64,000 bases of DNA, from contig CAJFQM010000009.1 of the NCBI GenBank assembly GCA_904419075.1, positions 1 to 64,000 on the forward strand. Reading direction: 5' to 3'. Origin of the DNA: an uncultured Clostridia bacterium. GTDB taxonomy: Bacteria; Bacillota; Clostridia; Christensenellales; Borkfalkiaceae. The notes under the pieces are model-generated. The model was not told the DNA's origin, made no database searches, and saw only the letters and a list, made by a program, of their open reading frames with translations. The translations under genes and the position numbers were made by a program. Below are positions 60,218-64,000 of the stretch, one piece after another; the first letter of the stretch is position 1, and the number at the start of each line of letters is the position of its first letter.

Positions 60218-63200
60218 ATGATTTACAGAATTTTTGTAGAGAAGAAGGACAACGTACAGGCGAAAAAGGAAGCGGCGGACATCAAGACCCTGCTGAATAT
60301 CGATACGGAGGATTTCCGTTTGATTTTGAGATACGACGTGGAGGGATTGAGCGAGGCGGAACTCTCCGCGGCGCTCGGCACGGTTTTTTCCGAACCTCCC
60401 GTGGATAACGTATATTTGGAAACCATGGAAATTCCCGAAGGCTATAAGGTATTTGCCGTCAGTTTTCTGACGGGTCAGTACGATCAGCGCGCGGACAGTG
60501 CGGCGCAGTGCGTGCAGCTCCTCACGAAAAAGTCGCGTCCCCTCGTCAAATGCGCGAAGGTGTACGCGGTGAAAGGCGTCACGGACGAACAGCTTTCCGC
60601 CATCAAAAAGCACCTTATCAACCCCGTGGAGAGCGAGGAAGTCGGTTTGGAAAAGCCCGCGACGCTCAGGCGCGAAACGTTGGAAAGCGCGGACGTCAAA
60701 AACGTGGAGGGCTTTATCGGCCGGACGGACGAAGAAATTGCCGCCTACCATAAAAAAATCGGCTTTGCGATGAGCACGGAGGATCTCGCTTTCGTGCGCG
60801 ATTATTTCAAGGACGAGGGCAGGGACCCGACGGAGACGGAGCTCAAAGTCATCGATACGTATTGGTCGGATCACTGCCGCCACACCACGTTTGCGACGGA
60901 ATTGAGAAACATAAAAATCACCTCCGAAAACCGTTCTGTGGAGAAGGCGTATCATCTCTATCGCGATTTGTACGAGGAAATCAACGGTTCCCGCCCCGAT
61001 AAATATCCCTGTCTGATGGACCTTGCGACGATTGCGGCAAAGAAGCTGAAAAAGGACGGAAAGCTCGACAACCTCGACGTTTCGGACGAAATCAACGCCT
61101 GCTCTATCTGTATCGACGCGGAAATCGACGGAAAAACGGAAAAATATCTCGTCATGTTCAAGAACGAGACGCATAACCACCCCACGGAAATCGAGCCGTT
61201 CGGCGGCGCGGCGACCTGTCTGGGCGGCGCCATCCGCGACCCGCTCAGCGGCCGCACGTACGTCTATCAGGCGATGCGCGTGACGGGCGCTTCCGACCCG
61301 CGGGAAAAGCTGGAAGACACGCTTGCGGGAAAACTCCCCCAGCGCGCGATCACCCAACGCGCGGCGGCGGGTTTCTCCTCCTACGGCAACCAGATCGGCC
61401 TTGCGACGGGAATCGTGGACGAAGTCTATCACGAGGGCTATAAAGCCAAGCGTCTGGAAACGGGCTTTGTCGTCGGCGGCGCGCGTAAGGACATGGTCTA
61501 CCGCGAAGCGCCGAAGGCGGGGGATATTATCCTCCTTTTGGGCGGCGAGACGGGGCGCGACGGCTGCGGCGGAGCGACGGGCTCTTCCAAGGCGCACGAC
61601 GCGCACTCGGTGGAGACCTGCGGCGCGGAGGTGCAGAAGGGCAACCCCTTGACCGAGCGCAAATTGCAGCGTCTGTTCCTCAATAAGGAGGCGACACGGA
61701 AAATCAAAAAATGCAACGACTTCGGCGCTGGCGGCGTGTCGGTGGCAATCGGCGAGCTTGCGGACGGACTGACGATAGACCTCGATAAGGTTCCCAAGAA
61801 ATACGAGGGCTTGTCGGGCACGGAGCTGGCAATTTCCGAATCTCAGGAACGCATGGCGGTGGTGGTGGACGCGAAGGACGCGGATGCGTTCATCGCGCTT
61901 GCGGCGGAGGAGAACCTCTCCGCGACGCCCGTGGCGGTCGTCACGGATACGGGCAGAATGAAGATGCTCTTTAAGGGGCGCCCCATCGTGGACATTTCCC
62001 GCGAATTTCTCAACACCAACGGCGTGAAACAGACCGCCGACGCGGAGATTTCGGACAAAGTCACGCATTGGTTCGATAAAAAACAGGTGGATTTCAAGGA
62101 AAAGACGAAGGAAGTTCTTTCCGACCTCAACGTCTGCGCGAAAAAGGGGCTTTCGGAGACTTTCGATTCCACGATCGGCGCGCGGTCGGTGTATATGCCT
62201 TGGGGCGGCAAGAACCAGCTTACGCCCGCAATCGCCATGGCGGCGAAAATCTGCGGCGGCGAAACGGACGTCTGCACGGTCTCCGCTTACGGCTATTCCC
62301 CGTATCTCATGGAAACCAGCCCCTTTGTCGGCGCGATTTATTCCATCGTCGCTTCCGTGTCCAAAGTAGTGGCGGCGGGCGCGGATTATCGGAATATCCG
62401 CCTGACGTTGCAGGAATTTTTCCGGCGCATGATCCCCGACGCGAAAGTATGGGGCGTCCCGACGTCGGCGCTTCTCGGCGCGGTGTATGCGCAGATAGGT
62501 CTGGGCTTGGGCGCCATCGGCGGCAAGGACAGCATGAGCGGCACCTTCGAGCATATCCACGTCCCTCCCACGCTCATTTCCTTTGCGCTCGCGCCTGCGA
62601 AAGCGAGCAAGCTCATCGATAACGTATTGAAGGGCGGAGAGAAGCTGTGGCGGCTTCCCGTTCCGAAGGACGGACAGTTCGTCCCCGACTTTGAAAAATT
62701 GAAGTCGGTCTATGCGGAAACGTATAAGAATATCGTAAACGGGAATATTACTTTTGCGACGGTCGTCGAGAACGGCGGCGCGGGAGCGGCGGTCATCAAG
62801 AGCGCTTTGGGCAACGGCGTGGGCGTAAACTTTGCGCAGGGCGCCTCGGATTTGTATCGGGAATCTTACGGCGATCTGATCGTCGCCGTAAAGGACGAAA
62901 AACTGCTTTCAAAGGAAATCGAAAAGGAATATATCGGCGAAGCGACGGGGAACGCGTTCGTTTCGGACGGAGAGAGCGTTTCCCTGTCCGACGCGATAAA
63001 CGCATACCTGACCCCGCTCGAAAGCGTCTTTGCGACGACGGCGCCCGCGGAGGGAAAGGCGGAAAACTGCGATTTTGCCGCGTCGAAGAAATATGTGAAC
63101 ATTTCGACGAAATGCGCGCGGCCGCGCGTGTTCATTCCCGTGTTCCCCGGCACGAACTGCGAGCTCGACACGGCTCGGAAATTCCGCCTTGCGGGGGCGG

Positions 63201-63916
63201 AGACGGAGACGGTCGTCGTAAAGAACCGTTCCGCTTCGGACATCGAGGAGAGCGTCAAGGCGATCGCGGGCGCGATTGCCCGCGCGAACATCATTGCGTT
63301 CCCCGGCGGTTTTTCGGGCGGCGACGAACCGGACGGCAGCGGAAAATTCATTGCCACGACGTTCAGAAATCCGTATATCGCGGAGGAGATTGAAAAGCTC
63401 CTTCAAACCCGCGACGGATTGATTTTGGGAATCTGCAACGGTTTTCAGGCGCTCATCAAGCTGGGGCTCGTGCCTTACGGGAAAGTGCTTCCCATGACGG
63501 AAAAATCCCCGACGCTGACGTTCAATAACATTTCCCGTCACGTCTCCACAGTGGTGGATATCCGCGTGGCTTCGGATTTGTCCCCTTGGCTTTCCGCCTG
63601 TAAGGTGGGCGAAGTGTATAAAGTCCCCGTCTCTCACGGGGAAGGAAAAATCGTCGCGCCTTCGGAAGCGCTCGAAGAAATGCGGAAAAACGGCCAGATC
63701 GCCACGCAGTACGCGGATTTGAGCGGAAGCCCTACCATGCAGTCGCCCTATAATCCCAACGGCTCGATGTGGGCGATCGAAGGAATCACCTCTCCCGACG
63801 GCAGGGTGTTCGGGAAAATGGGGCATTCGGAACGCACGGGCGAAAACCTGTATAAGAATATCGAAGGGAACTTCAACATGAAGATTTTCGAAAGCGGCGT
63901 GAAGTATTTCAGATAA
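60218..63916 (+). CDS. purL: FGAM synthase, large fused type
   Basis: 1,232 residues, the single-chain form with PurS-like N-terminus, two AIR-synthetase-type halves and a C-terminal class I glutaminase. Key stretches: 'YWSDHCRHTTFATELRNIKI', 'NETHNHPTEIEPFGGAATCL', 'GGKDSMSGTFEHIHVPPTL', and the glutaminase 'FPGTNCELDTARKFRLAGAE', 'LILGICNGFQALIKLGL' with nucleophile Cys, and 'VPVSHGEGK' with His. It converts FGAR to FGAM with ATP and glutamine. It follows purD by 11 bases with AAGGAG. Most Firmicutes use separate PurS, PurQ and PurL; this fused form occurs in some Clostridia. Confidence 0.95.
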   Translation: MIYRIFVEKKDNVQAKKEAADIKTLLNIDTEDFRLILRYDVEGLSEAELSAALGTVFSEPPVDNVYLETMEIPEGYKVFAVSFLTGQYDQRADSAAQCVQLLTKKSRPLVKCAKVYAVKGVTDEQLSAIKKHLINPVESEEVGLEKPATLRRETLESADVKNVEGFIGRTDEEIAAYHKKIGFAMSTEDLAFVRDYFKDEGRDPTETELKVIDTYWSDHCRHTTFATELRNIKITSENRSVEKAYHLYRDLYEEINGSRPDKYPCLMDLATIAAKKLKKDGKLDNLDVSDEINACSICIDAEIDGKTEKYLVMFKNETHNHPTEIEPFGGAATCLGGAIRDPLSGRTYVYQAMRVTGASDPREKLEDTLAGKLPQRAITQRAAAGFSSYGNQIGLATGIVDEVYHEGYKAKRLETGFVVGGARKDMVYREAPKAGDIILLLGGETGRDGCGGATGSSKAHDAHSVETCGAEVQKGNPLTERKLQRLFLNKEATRKIKKCNDFGAGGVSVAIGELADGLTIDLDKVPKKYEGLSGTELAISESQERMAVVVDAKDADAFIALAAEENLSATPVAVVTDTGRMKMLFKGRPIVDISREFLNTNGVKQTADAEISDKVTHWFDKKQVDFKEKTKEVLSDLNVCAKKGLSETFDSTIGARSVYMPWGGKNQLTPAIAMAAKICGGETDVCTVSAYGYSPYLMETSPFVGAIYSIVASVSKVVAAGADYRNIRLTLQEFFRRMIPDAKVWGVPTSALLGAVYAQIGLGLGAIGGKDSMSGTFEHIHVPPTLISFALAPAKASKLIDNVLKGGEKLWRLPVPKDGQFVPDFEKLKSVYAETYKNIVNGNITFATVVENGGAGAAVIKSALGNGVGVNFAQGASDLYRESYGDLIVAVKDEKLLSKEIEKEYIGEATGNAFVSDGESVSLSDAINAYLTPLESVFATTAPAEGKAENCDFAASKKYVNISTKCARPRVFIPVFPGTNCELDTARKFRLAGAETETVVVKNRSASDIEESVKAIAGAIARANIIAFPGGFSGGDEPDGSGKFIATTFRNPYIAEEIEKLLQTRDGLILGICNGFQALIKLGLVPYGKVLPMTEKSPTLTFNNISRHVSTVVDIRVASDLSPWLSACKVGEVYKVPVSHGEGKIVAPSEALEEMRKNGQIATQYADLSGSPTMQSPYNPNGSMWAIEGITSPDGRVFGKMGHSERTGENLYKNIEGNFNMKIFESGVKYFR

Positions 63917-64000
63917 TCGGTTGAAAAAATAAGAACCAAATCAGAGAAAGATAAGAACCGAAACGATATGATAAGCTCCCGTCGATTTTTGCGGCGGAGA
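63917..64000. other. Window end after purL, nothing recognised
   Basis: 84 bases containing the direct repeat AATAAGAACC / GATAAGAACC; no gene or terminator is visible. Confidence 0.5.

Noticed and set aside
60158-62560. 800-codon open frame on the minus strand opposite purL
   Set aside because: Arg/His-rich translation without recognisable domains, no ribosome site, and purL on the plus strand is fully conserved; a GC-bias shadow.

Overview
The window looks like a chromosomal segment of a gut-type low-GC Gram-positive bacterium (class Clostridia, possibly an uncultured Christensenellales-like lineage). The evidence is the gene orders rimP-nusA-ylxR-ylxQ-infB-rbfA-nrnA and rpsF-ssb-rpsR, a CdaA diadenylate cyclase followed by a CdaR-like remnant, an LTA-synthase-type sulfatase, an ECF S component, an iron-sulfur type PurF, consensus sigma-A promoters with 17-base spacers, and no outer-membrane genes. 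No tRNA, rRNA, CRISPR array, integrase or transposase was seen.

Bases 1-11,640 are accessory DNA. After the tail of an ABC exporter and its terminator come two tandem predicted small RNA genes on the minus strand. They are followed by a minus-strand operon of about 21 mostly small genes (transcribed from about 11.3 kb down to 0.7 kb). Recognisable members are ArdA antirestriction protein, PcfJ-like protein, a PcfK/AcrIIA9-like protein fused to a MutS-domain-I-like segment, and a DNA-methylase-like protein without the catalytic NPPY motif. This is the accessory/leading module of an integrative conjugative element, but no relaxase, coupling protein or integrase lies in the window. Two copies of a ~290-base leader, each with a terminator, precede two genes of the operon.

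Bases 11,690-30,750 are on the plus strand: a lipoprotein behind a poly-G tract, the nusA-infB translation operon, nrnA, a giant DUF4011 helicase-nuclease, comEC, holA, cdaA with a 35-residue CdaR remnant, and aspartate kinase. Bases 30,870-34,210 hold an LTA-synthase-like protein and an esterase.

Bases 34,320-41,420 hold a deacetylase and a DeoR regulator, divergent from a complete L-rhamnose pathway (rhaB, rhaA, rhaD, rhaM, fucO) that takes rhamnose to DHAP and 1,2-propanediol. Bases 41,550-49,650 are on the minus strand: an AT-rich SatA-like acetyltransferase, rpsR-ssb-rpsF, a 1,064-residue membrane-anchored repeat protein with a small cupin-like protein, rmuC and cca. Divergent from cca is a lipid kinase plus a SpoIIE-type phosphatase; their promoters share one -35 hexamer.

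Bases 51,948-63,916 hold an ECF S component and the purine operon purE-C-F-M-N-(HTH membrane protein)-(small membrane protein)-D-L. The operon is preceded by a structured leader with two short open frames. PurL is the large single-chain type with a fused glutaminase; purH is not in the window.
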